Positions 7,757-15,899 of a stretch of DNA of 64,000 bases are shown piece after piece. Source of the stretch: Trichomonas vaginalis G3 (lineage: Eukaryota > Parabasalia > Trichomonadida > Trichomonadidae). The notes below the pieces were generated by a model that was not told the DNA's origin, made no database searches, and was given only the letters and a program-made list of their open reading frames with translations. The stretch's first letter is position 1. Each line of letters starts with the position of its first letter. The stretch lies in the NCBI RefSeq assembly GCF_026262505.1, contig NC_067205.1, positions 23,097,585 through 23,161,584 of the forward strand. The letters run 5' to 3'. The translations under genes were made by a program, and so were the position numbers.

Positions 7757-7761
7757 ATCAA
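7757..7761. repeat. Target-site duplication of Polinton C, left copy
   Basis: ATCAA directly before AGTTAGTATAC; repeated at 29996-30000 directly after GTATACTAACT. A 5-bp duplication fits the 5-6 bp known for Mavericks. Confidence 0.85.
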
Positions 7762-8458
7762 AGTTAGTATACATAAGTCGTGTACTGAGGCACTGCGCGC
7801 CTCCGTACACCACTTAACCTTAAATATTTACAAAACCATTAACATATATTTTACAACACAAACGACAACACTAACTTAACCTTAAATATTTACAAAGCCG
7901 CCAACCACTTCACTTCACTAACGTTTTCACAAACGACTTCATTAATGTAAAAATAAACGTTCTCACTTACAAAAGTATTGCAACTCCTCCCATTGCTGTG
8001 CTTCATATAACAGCTCATAATCTTCTGACTCACTTTCTTCTTCATATAGGTCAAAATCACTGTCATAGTTTATACCTGTAAGTTTTGACAAAGCTAATGA
8101 AACACGCTTACCGTTTGTATCATATGCTTGTATAAACTTTCCATTCTTCATTCCTTCATAAACGCTCAAACTAACTTTACCCTTTCTCCCTCGTATCTGA
8201 TAGAATGTATTTTCACGAGGAACGAAGAACAAATTCTTGAACTCATGACCGTTGTAGTTTGTTATCTCAATAGTTTTCGTCATTTATAAAAAAATAAAAT
8301 AAAAAATAAAATAAAAAATAAACTTAAAAATTAATGATATCACCACCCTCACACGTATGAAAACATCCATTTAAATTTAGGGTAGAAGGGTAGATCTAAC
8401 CTCATTTCTACCCTCATTTCTAACCTGTTGAATTCATTGCTTTATAACTCTCTTCCTT
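7762..8458. repeat. Left terminal inverted repeat of Polinton C
   Basis: Matches 29299-29995 inverted over 697 bp. It contains the terminal hairpin (about 7780-7811), two subterminal TTAACCTTAAATATTTAC words, a complete 106-aa gene, an AGATCT palindrome, and the last codons of the adjacent 175-aa gene. Confidence 0.88.
7963..8283 (-). CDS. End-proximal small protein, 106 aa, left-repeat copy
   Basis: Identical in sequence to the protein at 29474-29794 because both lie in the inverted repeat. Conserved module NYNGHEFKNLFFVPREN, then KGKVSLSVYEGMKNG, then TNGKRVSLALSKL, acidic C-terminus and a final QQWEELQYFCK. Preceded by a long A/T-rich leader typical of these genes. Possible nucleic-acid-binding protein acting on element ends (inference). 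Confidence 0.75.
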   Translation of the reverse strand: MTKTIEITNYNGHEFKNLFFVPRENTFYQIRGRKGKVSLSVYEGMKNGKFIQAYDTNGKRVSLALSKLTGINYDSDFDLYEEESESEDYELLYEAQQWEELQYFCK

Positions 8459-8961
8459 GGTTTCTTTTTAGTTGCTTTCTTCACGTCTGTCTCCAACTTG
8501 ACTGTCTTTCTTCTTCGTCCGTAATGATACCAGTTACTTCCATCAGTCAATGGGTCAAATGGTCTTTCGTAAGGGTTTCCATACATTCCATAGGGACCAT
8601 ACGGAAGAACTACTGGTGGAGAAGAAACATTTTCTTTAGTTCCATCGAATCTATTTAAATGCATTGTTTCACCTTTCATCTGGTCATTAAAGTCTTTTGC
8701 GTGTTTTGCAAACTCATCGTCCTTTCCTAAAGCATTTTCTGACTCAGTCGCAACCAAATTGGATGCTTTATTTATGAGCCCTATTTTATTTAATCTTAAC
8801 TTCTTTGCAACCCAGCCTCCAATCTTCCCTTTATTTGCATCTAATGTCTTCGAAACCCTTCCTCCACTCATTTTATTTACTGCGTCATAAGCTCCAAGTG
8901 CTTTTACTCCAAATGCTAATGCTTTTGTTCCCATTGCGCCTAAAGCTGCCCAAGCTACCAT
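8434..8961 (-). CDS. Ala/Gly-rich, basic-tailed 175-aa protein
   Basis: Intact member of the family at 5914-6441. Its last codons (RKRVIKQ) lie within the terminal inverted repeat, so its C-terminus is shared with the unrelated gene at the other end of some elements. Joined stop-to-start to the upstream 74-aa gene. Confidence 0.72.
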   Translation of the reverse strand: MVAWAALGAMGTKALAFGVKALGAYDAVNKMSGGRVSKTLDANKGKIGGWVAKKLRLNKIGLINKASNLVATESENALGKDDEFAKHAKDFNDQMKGETMHLNRFDGTKENVSSPPVVLPYGPYGMYGNPYERPFDPLTDGSNWYHYGRRRKTVKLETDVKKATKKKPRKRVIKQ

Positions 8962-9186
8962 TTACACCATATTAAAATCATCTCTCTTCAATATTATCTC
9001 ATAAAAGTTCTCGTTACTGGAGAAAGTCAATGAAACATAAACATTCTCACGGGCTTCACCCTCACCGCTTTGCGGTCTATCTAACTTCTTTCTTATCTCA
9101 TCTATTCGCTTCAAAATGTCTGAACAATTGCTAACATCTTCTACAACAGTTATTTCATCATGAACGACCTTTAAGAACAAGCTCAT
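8962..9186 (-). CDS. 74-aa conserved protein
   Basis: Intact member of the family at 2996-3220. The palindrome-encoded middle spans 9051-9076. It lies between the 293-aa and 175-aa genes without spacers. Confidence 0.7.
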   Translation of the reverse strand: MSLFLKVVHDEITVVEDVSNCSDILKRIDEIRKKLDRPQSGEGEARENVYVSLTFSSNENFYEIILKRDDFNMV

Positions 9187-10068
9187 TTAATATGCTATTA
9201 AAATCATCTCAATAATGAGTCCATCCTTTCCGTCTTTGGGTAGCACAACATCTTTCATTGAAGAAGGTTCGACAAGTCTTATGTTAAACTTACTGACAAA
9301 GTTTGTTATACTATAATGCTTCGGCGGCGAATACATGTAGTTTGAAAGACATAATATAGATTCTTCAGCAAATTCACTTATACTGGATTTTATAACAATG
9401 TTCTCACGAGACCAAATACCACCAATTGACAATCTTGTAAGCAATCCTGCTGAACCTTCTACTGTAAATGTCGATGGTAACATTCCACGAAGGTCATCTA
9501 TTGACATCGTTGAGTCACTGTATTTAAATATTTTCTTAAAGCAATCGTCATTATCTAACCATGCAATAGCTTTGAAGTTTTCATTCGAATATACATCTGC
9601 TTCATTAAATGTAAAACCTGACTTCTTTGCAGAGATGACTTTAAAATCTATTGAGTTTGTTTCAAAATTATATGCTATGGTAACTTCTGAAGGTAATGGA
9701 TGTCCTTCCGCAGTCAGTTGTTCTCTCACTACCATTTGAAGCTTTGTGTTAAAAACTTTCATGTCATCTCCTGTATCTAAGTTCACATACACAGCAACAG
9801 GGAAACTATCTTGCTTCTTTGTTTCATCATTATACCTCAAAACATTAAAGTTCTTCAATAATATTGTTCTTCCTGCTGGAATACTTCGAACCTGTCTTAT
9901 TTCAATAGCTTTCTCACCTCCTACATACTCTACCCAGTGTCTTGGATATTCATAAGTATACTGACTTTCTTGAATTTTGGTTGGTTTCATCATAACGTGT
10001 TCATAGTATATCTTTATACTCTTGTCAGTTAGACTCGGTGCTATGTTCTGAATATTTCTGACTTGCAT
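9187..10068 (-). CDS. Probable minor capsid/structural protein, 293 aa
   Basis: Intact member of the family at 2114-2995, with beta-rich sequence and C-terminal GGIWSRENIVIKSS. ATG at 10068, 16 bp from the divergent ATPase ATG. Likely virion component by paralogy with the 285-aa protein and by context (inference). Confidence 0.75.
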   Translation of the reverse strand: MQVRNIQNIAPSLTDKSIKIYYEHVMMKPTKIQESQYTYEYPRHWVEYVGGEKAIEIRQVRSIPAGRTILLKNFNVLRYNDETKKQDSFPVAVYVNLDTGDDMKVFNTKLQMVVREQLTAEGHPLPSEVTIAYNFETNSIDFKVISAKKSGFTFNEADVYSNENFKAIAWLDNDDCFKKIFKYSDSTMSIDDLRGMLPSTFTVEGSAGLLTRLSIGGIWSRENIVIKSSISEFAEESILCLSNYMYSPPKHYSITNFVSKFNIRLVEPSSMKDVVLPKDGKDGLIIEMILIAY

Positions 10069-10084
10069 TTTTAATGGAGATAAA

Positions 10085-10972
10085 ATGATGCATTTAATAC
10101 ATGACGTAGATGAAGACATGAATGAAACTACAGACAAACTTAACTCTTCTCTCATTCTTCCTTTCAGCAAAGATTATGAATTCTGTTCAAATGGTGTTTA
10201 TTTCTATTGTGGAAAGATGGGCTCAGGTAAGACATTTAACCTCATTCGTCATATACTCATAACAGAACGTTTAGGAAATGACTCATATTATGACCAAATC
10301 ATTATATCAGCAACTTCAGACTCTATGGACTCAACAGCGAAAACATTTATGTCAAAAGTTCAAGCCTCTGTCGTTAAAGTTCCAGACAGTGAACTCATTG
10401 AATTTCTTCAACGTTACATTCGACGTAAGAGGAAATATTATGCCATCGTTGAATTTATACAGTCAGGAATGCAAAAGACTTCTGAGGAGATGGAAAGAAT
10501 TATTGACAAACACCACTTACGTCAGTACTCAGGAGTTTACGATATGAAACGACTGACAAACTACATTCTATCAAAACTTTCAAAATACCCCTTCAAAAAA
10601 TATCCATCAAACACTTTATTAGTTTGTGACGACTTCGCTGGTAAAGGTTTAGTTTCAAAGCCAGACTCACCATTAGCTAACATCATTACTAAAGTCAGAC
10701 ATTACCATTTAACTGTAGCAATACTTATGCAAACATGGAGGTTTTTAGCTTTAAACATAAAACGTCTCATAACTGACTTCGTTATCTTTCAAGGTTTCTC
10801 ACGTTATGATATTGAACTCATTTGGAAACAGTCAGGTATAACATTACCTTTTGAAGAAATTTGGGAAGCATATAAGTCTCTCATCTCTCCTCGTTCATAC
10901 CTTGAGATTCATATCATGACTAATACCATTAAAGTCAAAAATATTCCATGGGAACGACCAACATTGTTTTAA
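10085..10972 (+). CDS. A32/FtsK-HerA-like genome-packaging ATPase
   Basis: 295 aa, open. P-loop GKMGSGKT at 43-50, Walker B TLLVCDD at 177-183, and KVRHYHLTVAILMQTWR following as a likely sensor region. It would drive DNA into the capsid, matching the capsid genes in the same element. Its end overlaps the convergent 133-aa gene by four bases. Confidence 0.9.
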   Translation: MMHLIHDVDEDMNETTDKLNSSLILPFSKDYEFCSNGVYFYCGKMGSGKTFNLIRHILITERLGNDSYYDQIIISATSDSMDSTAKTFMSKVQASVVKVPDSELIEFLQRYIRRKRKYYAIVEFIQSGMQKTSEEMERIIDKHHLRQYSGVYDMKRLTNYILSKLSKYPFKKYPSNTLLVCDDFAGKGLVSKPDSPLANIITKVRHYHLTVAILMQTWRFLALNIKRLITDFVIFQGFSRYDIELIWKQSGITLPFEEIWEAYKSLISPRSYLEIHIMTNTIKVKNIPWERPTLF

Positions 10973-11370
10973 AGTTTAACCTTCAATTGACTGATGGTAA
11001 ACAAATTCCATGCATCTCTGTCGCCATTTCTGTTAATATTTTTGCTGTCATTCATATCATCCACTTCCCCATCCGTTAGCTTTTGAGGATATGCGTTAGA
11101 ATAGCTGTTCTTAAATGAAGGCTTTTCACCTTTGAGAGCATAAACTCTATAACTTTCTGCATACTTTATGTTTGAACCTCCTGAGCCATCATTGACATAA
11201 ATTTTTATAGGCTTCCACCCTTTGTTCATGTTCCTGCTTCTTCCCTTAGCTCTTTTGTTCAGTAGTTCTACATCTTTATACACAGCACCTGTCTCAGTGA
11301 ATTCAACAATATTTTCATTCGTTAGCTTTACATTCAAACCCTTGTCGAGTATATTGTTCATTTCATACAT
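10969..11370 (-). CDS. Conserved basic 133-aa protein
   Basis: ATG at 11370 (MYEMNNILDKG) is chosen because an earlier in-frame ATG lies inside the divergent 204-aa gene. Basic middle (LNKRAKGRSRNMNKGWKPIKIYVNDGSGG) and a C-terminus ISQLKVKL. The family is not recognised. It could be a core or protease-like minor protein, but no catalytic motif is clear. The promoter spacer to the 204-aa gene is 25 bp and contains an inverted CATTTCATATA motif. Confidence 0.65.
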   Translation of the reverse strand: MYEMNNILDKGLNVKLTNENIVEFTETGAVYKDVELLNKRAKGRSRNMNKGWKPIKIYVNDGSGGSNIKYAESYRVYALKGEKPSFKNSYSNAYPQKLTDGEVDDMNDSKNINRNGDRDAWNLFTISQLKVKL

Positions 11371-11395
11371 ATAAAAGGTTTTTATTCTATATGAA

Positions 11396-12010
11396 ATGAG
11401 AAGCAAATCCATCTTAGCTGGTGCCGTTAATGTTCCAATTGAACCAACATCAAATGTTGACTCACGAACGACAAACAATATTGTCATAAAGAACTATAGT
11501 TCAGAGTGTTTGAAAGAGCCAGAACCAGAACTTAAGTCGGTGAATTTAAACTCAGCTTCAAACGCTAACGCTACATCAGATGTTAAGTTAGAGTATCCAC
11601 CACTGGACCAAATTCTTTCAAGAGAAGCCAACGACAACCCTTACACAAATGTTCAAACAAATCCTTCAGATAACGTAGACCATTACCTTCTTCAGTTATA
11701 CCAAACAATTTTACTCAAAGACGATAAGAAGCTTTTGACAAATCTTATAAGCAAGAACCAAATAATTCTAACAAAGGAGGACCTTGAAAATGTTATATCA
11801 CGAATAACAGGGAAACAATGTGTCATTGACTATCTCGACCCTGAAATCGAATGCTGTGGTCAAACTCCACTATTCATGAAAATAGGTAACATCCGCATCA
11901 TTGAAACACCAGGAACTACAGGAGTTGAGTTTAAGTATAAATATTCGAACGAGTATACAAAACTATCTACTGACTATAAACTTTGTTTGAAATATGTTTT
12001 AGTAAATTAA
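11396..12010 (+). CDS. Conserved Polinton 204-aa protein
   Basis: Intact copy of the family at 173-787. Low-complexity N-terminal third, then YPPLDQILSREANDNPYTN, a helical middle (LLQLYQTILLKDDKKLLTNLISKNQ) and a beta-like end. Convergent with and slightly overlapping the 79-aa gene. Function unknown. Confidence 0.7.
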   Translation: MRSKSILAGAVNVPIEPTSNVDSRTTNNIVIKNYSSECLKEPEPELKSVNLNSASNANATSDVKLEYPPLDQILSREANDNPYTNVQTNPSDNVDHYLLQLYQTILLKDDKKLLTNLISKNQIILTKEDLENVISRITGKQCVIDYLDPEIECCGQTPLFMKIGNIRIIETPGTTGVEFKYKYSNEYTKLSTDYKLCLKYVLVN

Positions 12011-12246
12011 AGCAACTTATAGTATCTATCCAAAACTTCTTCAACAGTATCGAACTCATCTTCATAATGCAAACCTAATCTTATTGACTTGGTGCAGTTT
12101 TCACTAACACAATATTTTTCTGTTCTCTTGACTGACATAACTAACTCATTTGTTTCATCAAACAGCAACAACCAAAGTTCATGACCTAATACATAACATT
12201 CATACTTTATATTTTTAGCTCTGAGTTCTCTTGTAAGCTGTTGCAT
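12007..12246 (-). CDS. 79-aa conserved protein
   Basis: Small protein MQQLTRELRAKNIKYECYVLGHELWLLLFDETNELV and so on, mixed alpha/beta. Its first 40 bases overlap the end of the 254-aa gene in another frame, suggesting coupled expression. This copy is the empty-site counterpart of the 30-bp insertion seen at 39-68. Confidence 0.68.
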   Translation of the reverse strand: MQQLTRELRAKNIKYECYVLGHELWLLLFDETNELVMSVKRTEKYCVSENCTKSIRLGLHYEDEFDTVEEVLDRYYKLL

Positions 12247-12971
12247 TTAATATTTTCTAAAAAGTCAACTTCAACAGTCATTCGCACTGGTGCCTTCAGT
12301 TCTACAGGCTCTCCTTGAAAGTCAACAAGTCTGAATTGCATGTCTTTCAAATTATGAGGACTAATGCGAACCCATTTACCTAAATGAGTTGCTATGACAG
12401 GAACGTTTGGAATGAACATTGAATTGACTGCATAACAGAAGGATTTATATTCTACTGAACCTTTACTATTAACTCCTGAAATGCCTGTGACATTAGCTAT
12501 TTTAGACTCAATGTACAAACAATTACCATAACATACGTATGGAACAGATTTCATCTCAATCGTTTTGTCAACACTTTTCAAAGGAAATGTCATATGGTAT
12601 GCTCCTAAAAGAAGTTGAACTCTATGACTCATTCGTGTTATCTTGAACTCTTTCTTGCTACTGAACTTCAATGTTCCCTCAGAAGAGAGTTCGACATCTA
12701 TGTTGTCAATAGTTTCTTCATTTATGAGAGCATTTAACACTCCAGCAATTTTATCTATTCTATACCCAACTCTGTTAGGAAATGTTATAACACTTCTTTT
12801 GTCATCTATTTCAATCTCTATGAAATCTGTTTCATCTGTTATGACAAAAGTTGCGATAGTATTGAAGTCAACAACTCTGAAAGCAAGTGCTTCATTCTGT
12901 AGACCTAAGTTTGTTTGTAGCTTGACTGTTCCATATTCGTTTGGGTCTGTACTTTGCAAATAGAACAACAT
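12207..12971 (-). CDS. Probable structural (minor capsid-like) protein, 254 aa
   Basis: Beta-rich protein. The end resembles other Polinton and adenovirus-like minor structural proteins in outline: a FIPNVP segment, then W(V/I)RISPHNLKDMQFRLVDFQG and a Pro-containing beta strand. Divergent from the fibre gene across 17 bp, so the two may be co-expressed parts of a particle. Function is inferred from shape and context only. Confidence 0.6.
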   Translation of the reverse strand: MLFYLQSTDPNEYGTVKLQTNLGLQNEALAFRVVDFNTIATFVITDETDFIEIEIDDKRSVITFPNRVGYRIDKIAGVLNALINEETIDNIDVELSSEGTLKFSSKKEFKITRMSHRVQLLLGAYHMTFPLKSVDKTIEMKSVPYVCYGNCLYIESKIANVTGISGVNSKGSVEYKSFCYAVNSMFIPNVPVIATHLGKWVRISPHNLKDMQFRLVDFQGEPVELKAPVRMTVEVDFLENIKCNSLQENSELKI

Positions 12972-12988
12972 TTTATTCTCATTAAAAT

Positions 12989-15841
12989 ATGACTATTGCT
13001 GCATATGCGTATGAAACAAATGAAGCAAGAAGAGCACATGAACTAGTAAACGAAAACTCAACTTTAACCATTGAAGGCAATGATTTAGTCATTGACGATG
13101 GAAAAACTAAAAAAGTCATTGATTTCGATACTTTTAACACGTATGACCCATTCATTACAATAAGTAAAGTTCCTATCATAAATGATGGAACGGTGCAATA
13201 TATAAATTCTACAGTAGATGCCTCATTAGTGAAAGTATTAAATGTTCTCATTGAATTGTTAAAGAGCTTTCGATTTGACGACAACATTAAATGCCTAAAG
13301 AATTTAGTCATGAATGAGAAACAAATTCTCGGCGTTGCTGGTAGCAGTAATGATGTACACCTTATGACATTAGAATATTATAACGAACATAAAGATGAAC
13401 TGAAAGGAGAGAAGGGTGACACTGGACCTCAAGGAATACAAGGAATACAAGGAATACAAGGACCTCAAGGCGAAAACGGTTTGGATGGAAAGGATGGAAA
13501 GGATGGAAAAACTGCTAAATCATGGATATGGGACCTTATAAATACTGGTTTAACAGCTGCTTCATATGGAGTTCTTCAATACCAAATCGGAAAGATATGG
13601 GCAGTACTTGGTGAAGAAGCTTTAGATGACGTTAAAAATGCTTTGAACTTCATTTCAAATGGTTCTGATACTATTAAAACTTTATCTGGTTGGATGCAAG
13701 AAACAAGGAGTCAAATAGATACTGTAAGACGTATAGCAAACAATGCACGTACGGGATTGGATACTTTACGAGAAGCACAAAATACACTAAAGGAAGCAAA
13801 TGATATTCTTGGCTCAGTATCAGACATGCATGAAGATTGGCTTAAAGGTATTGACAAATCTTTAAAAAATCACAGTCAGTCTATTGCTGACTACAAGAAA
13901 AGTATAGATTTTTTACATAGTGCTATGGACGTACATGATGGAAGCATAAGGAACTTACTTAATGCTAACAATAACTTACCAGGAACTATTAAAGCATTTA
14001 TAAAGTCCTTTGTAAAACCCGGTGCTCTAACATTTAGGTCTTTGAGAGCAAGAGCATTGAAGTCAAGAGATGCAGAAACTCCAACAGAACCTACAGAAGG
14101 AACTGAAACAACAGAAACTCCAGAAGAACCACCAAAACCAACAGCTAATGAAATATTGTTCGAATATTTTCCAAGGTACTCTGTTCTCATTGCATACATT
14201 CAAGAAATACTTAAGAAAGCAGACTTGACTTTAGGAGATGATGAAAGTTCTGTATATCTTTCGTTCCAGTTTCAAATAGCAGAACTTTTGAGACAGATAT
14301 GCTTAATGTATGACAACATCTCTGATTTCACAAGATATGATGACGACCATGATCCCGAACACGGTGAAGAAGAAGTTTTACAAACATCCATTAAGACAGG
14401 AAAGGTTTTAACTCAAAGTCTCATTATTGACACCAAAGATGGCGAAGTGGACGTTCTTCAAGAGCCGAAGAAAAATACTTCTGAAGGAGGTGGTGGTAGG
14501 CATGAACTTGAAATAAATGAGATAGAAGAGAAATTAGCCGAAAAAGCAGATAAAAACCACGTTCATTATATAACTTCAGATGAACAGATTATAACGGACT
14601 ACCATGGATATTTAACACGAAGTGATGAAGCGAAGACAAAAAATGTTAATGAAAGAAGATATAAATACATTCGTGCTAAAGGTTATGACATAAGCTGTAC
14701 TGTACAGTATGATGTAGCTAAAGCACCAGAAGCATTTGGTTATACCGGTGAAATTTATGCCTCTACTTTCAATGTTAACGGTGTATTAGTTGAACCAAGA
14801 TTTACTTTGAGAGTTAAGTCAAAAATAACGTTTGAAGATGCTATTAAAAGTAAAGCTGACAAAGTTGAACTTGACGCAACGAACAAAGTTTTGAAATCTC
14901 ATAAACACAATATCTCCGATATAAATGAACTTCAAACTTCTTTAGACAGTAAAGCCGACAAGAACCATACACATAAATCCTTCACTACTGTTAGAGCAGA
15001 CGACATAATATTGAACTTTGACCTTGGTTCAAGTGCACCATTAGAAAATCCAAGTACAAGCGTAAAAGATACTCTTAACAATTTAGATAAGAGTTGCAGG
15101 AATATCGAAGATCATGCCAGAAACTTTGAAGCATATGAACTACCAACAATGTTAGATAAGAAAGCCGACAAGAACCATACACATAAATCCTTCACTACTG
15201 TTAGAGCAGACGACATAATATTGAACTTTGACCTTGGTTCAAGTGCACCATTAGAAAATCCAAGTACAAGCGTAAAAGATACTCTTAACAATTTAGATAA
15301 GAGTTGCAGGAATATCGAAGATCATGCCAGAAACTTTGAAGCATATGAACTACCAACAATGTTAGATAAGAAAGCAGACAAAACAGAGCTTCAAACATTA
15401 AAGACAGAAATACTTCAAACATTATATCCTATAGGTTCTATTTATACGTCAATGAATTCAACAAATCCAGAAACAGTTTTAGGTTTTGGTATGTGGGAGC
15501 AGATTGTAGATAAATTCTTATACTGTGCGAACTCTTCAAAGCAAACAGGAGGTTCGAAGAAAATTACTGAAGCAAACCTTCCACCGCACACTCATACAGG
15601 AACGACAAACTTTTCTGGCGACCATAGCCACTCATTACGAGACCATCCATTATACAACTCAGAATATAAAGCTGGCAATGACGTTTTATCTCCAGATTAT
15701 AACCATTCAGCAAAAAAGACTTTTCGACAAACTGAACCAGGAGGAAATCATGTCCATACTTTCACAACAAATCCAACAGGAAGTGGAGCAGACTATATGC
15801 CACCTTATATGACGGTTTATGCATGGGTTAGAACGGCCTGA
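12989..15841 (+). CDS. Long tail-fibre-like protein with collagen repeats and collar-like end
   Basis: 950 aa. Residues about 140-175 form collagen-type Gly-X-Y repeats (GPQGIQGIQG, DGKDGKDGK). A coiled-coil region follows, then a Thr/Pro/Glu linker near 370. A perfect 70-aa tandem duplication (14951-15160 and 15161-15370) has KADKNHTH motifs. The end from about residue 814 (PIGSIYTSMN, FGMWEQI, HTHTG, MPPYMTVYAWVRT) resembles phage tail-collar/fibre tips. This is the architecture of a trimeric attachment fibre. The homologue in Polinton D is very different in its first half. Confidence 0.8.
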   Translation: MTIAAYAYETNEARRAHELVNENSTLTIEGNDLVIDDGKTKKVIDFDTFNTYDPFITISKVPIINDGTVQYINSTVDASLVKVLNVLIELLKSFRFDDNIKCLKNLVMNEKQILGVAGSSNDVHLMTLEYYNEHKDELKGEKGDTGPQGIQGIQGIQGPQGENGLDGKDGKDGKTAKSWIWDLINTGLTAASYGVLQYQIGKIWAVLGEEALDDVKNALNFISNGSDTIKTLSGWMQETRSQIDTVRRIANNARTGLDTLREAQNTLKEANDILGSVSDMHEDWLKGIDKSLKNHSQSIADYKKSIDFLHSAMDVHDGSIRNLLNANNNLPGTIKAFIKSFVKPGALTFRSLRARALKSRDAETPTEPTEGTETTETPEEPPKPTANEILFEYFPRYSVLIAYIQEILKKADLTLGDDESSVYLSFQFQIAELLRQICLMYDNISDFTRYDDDHDPEHGEEEVLQTSIKTGKVLTQSLIIDTKDGEVDVLQEPKKNTSEGGGGRHELEINEIEEKLAEKADKNHVHYITSDEQIITDYHGYLTRSDEAKTKNVNERRYKYIRAKGYDISCTVQYDVAKAPEAFGYTGEIYASTFNVNGVLVEPRFTLRVKSKITFEDAIKSKADKVELDATNKVLKSHKHNISDINELQTSLDSKADKNHTHKSFTTVRADDIILNFDLGSSAPLENPSTSVKDTLNNLDKSCRNIEDHARNFEAYELPTMLDKKADKNHTHKSFTTVRADDIILNFDLGSSAPLENPSTSVKDTLNNLDKSCRNIEDHARNFEAYELPTMLDKKADKTELQTLKTEILQTLYPIGSIYTSMNSTNPETVLGFGMWEQIVDKFLYCANSSKQTGGSKKITEANLPPHTHTGTTNFSGDHSHSLRDHPLYNSEYKAGNDVLSPDYNHSAKKTFRQTEPGGNHVHTFTTNPTGSGADYMPPYMTVYAWVRTA
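14951..15370 (+). repeat. Perfect 210-bp tandem duplication in the fibre gene
   Basis: Two adjacent 210-bp copies appear identical, adding 70 residues in frame. Identity implies a very recent duplication. Confidence 0.85.
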
Positions 15842-15899
15842 AAGTCCTGAGCTCCAAAAGAGCGAACAGCATGAAATTACTAAATTTAACTTTACATAA

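Larger units (their letters stand above)
7099..7761 (+). mobile_element. DDE (rve-type) integrase/transposase gene, split by Polintons B and C
   Basis: Open reading frame bounded by the ends of B and C. Catalytic-core signs: WHADVHYF (first Asp), FWTDNGSEN (second Asp) and NGKIERFW (Glu), with the second Asp and Glu 35 residues apart. This is the D,D(35)E pattern of the retroviral/IS3/IS481 integrase superfamily. A basic helical region precedes the core. Base composition and codon use are clearly less AT-rich than the surroundings (GCGGCTTCCGCC, GGCGCC). The same gene resumes after Polinton C at 30001-30105. Its N-terminal part lies beyond B. A prokaryotic-type IS origin or lateral transfer is possible. 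Confidence 0.8.

Noticed and set aside
7099-7761. Second Polinton integrase
   Set aside because: Motifs (WHADVHYF, NGKIERFW) and composition differ from the Polinton integrase at 15900-16985; it belongs to a separate DDE transposon that was the target.
8451-8459. tRNA or other RNA genes at element ends
   Set aside because: The terminal hairpins are too short and lack tRNA features; no RNA genes were recognised in the window.
10969-11370. Adenovirus-type maturation protease
   Set aside because: Expected in a complete Polinton, but neither this protein nor the 204-aa protein shows a convincing His-Asp/Glu-Cys arrangement, so no protease was named.
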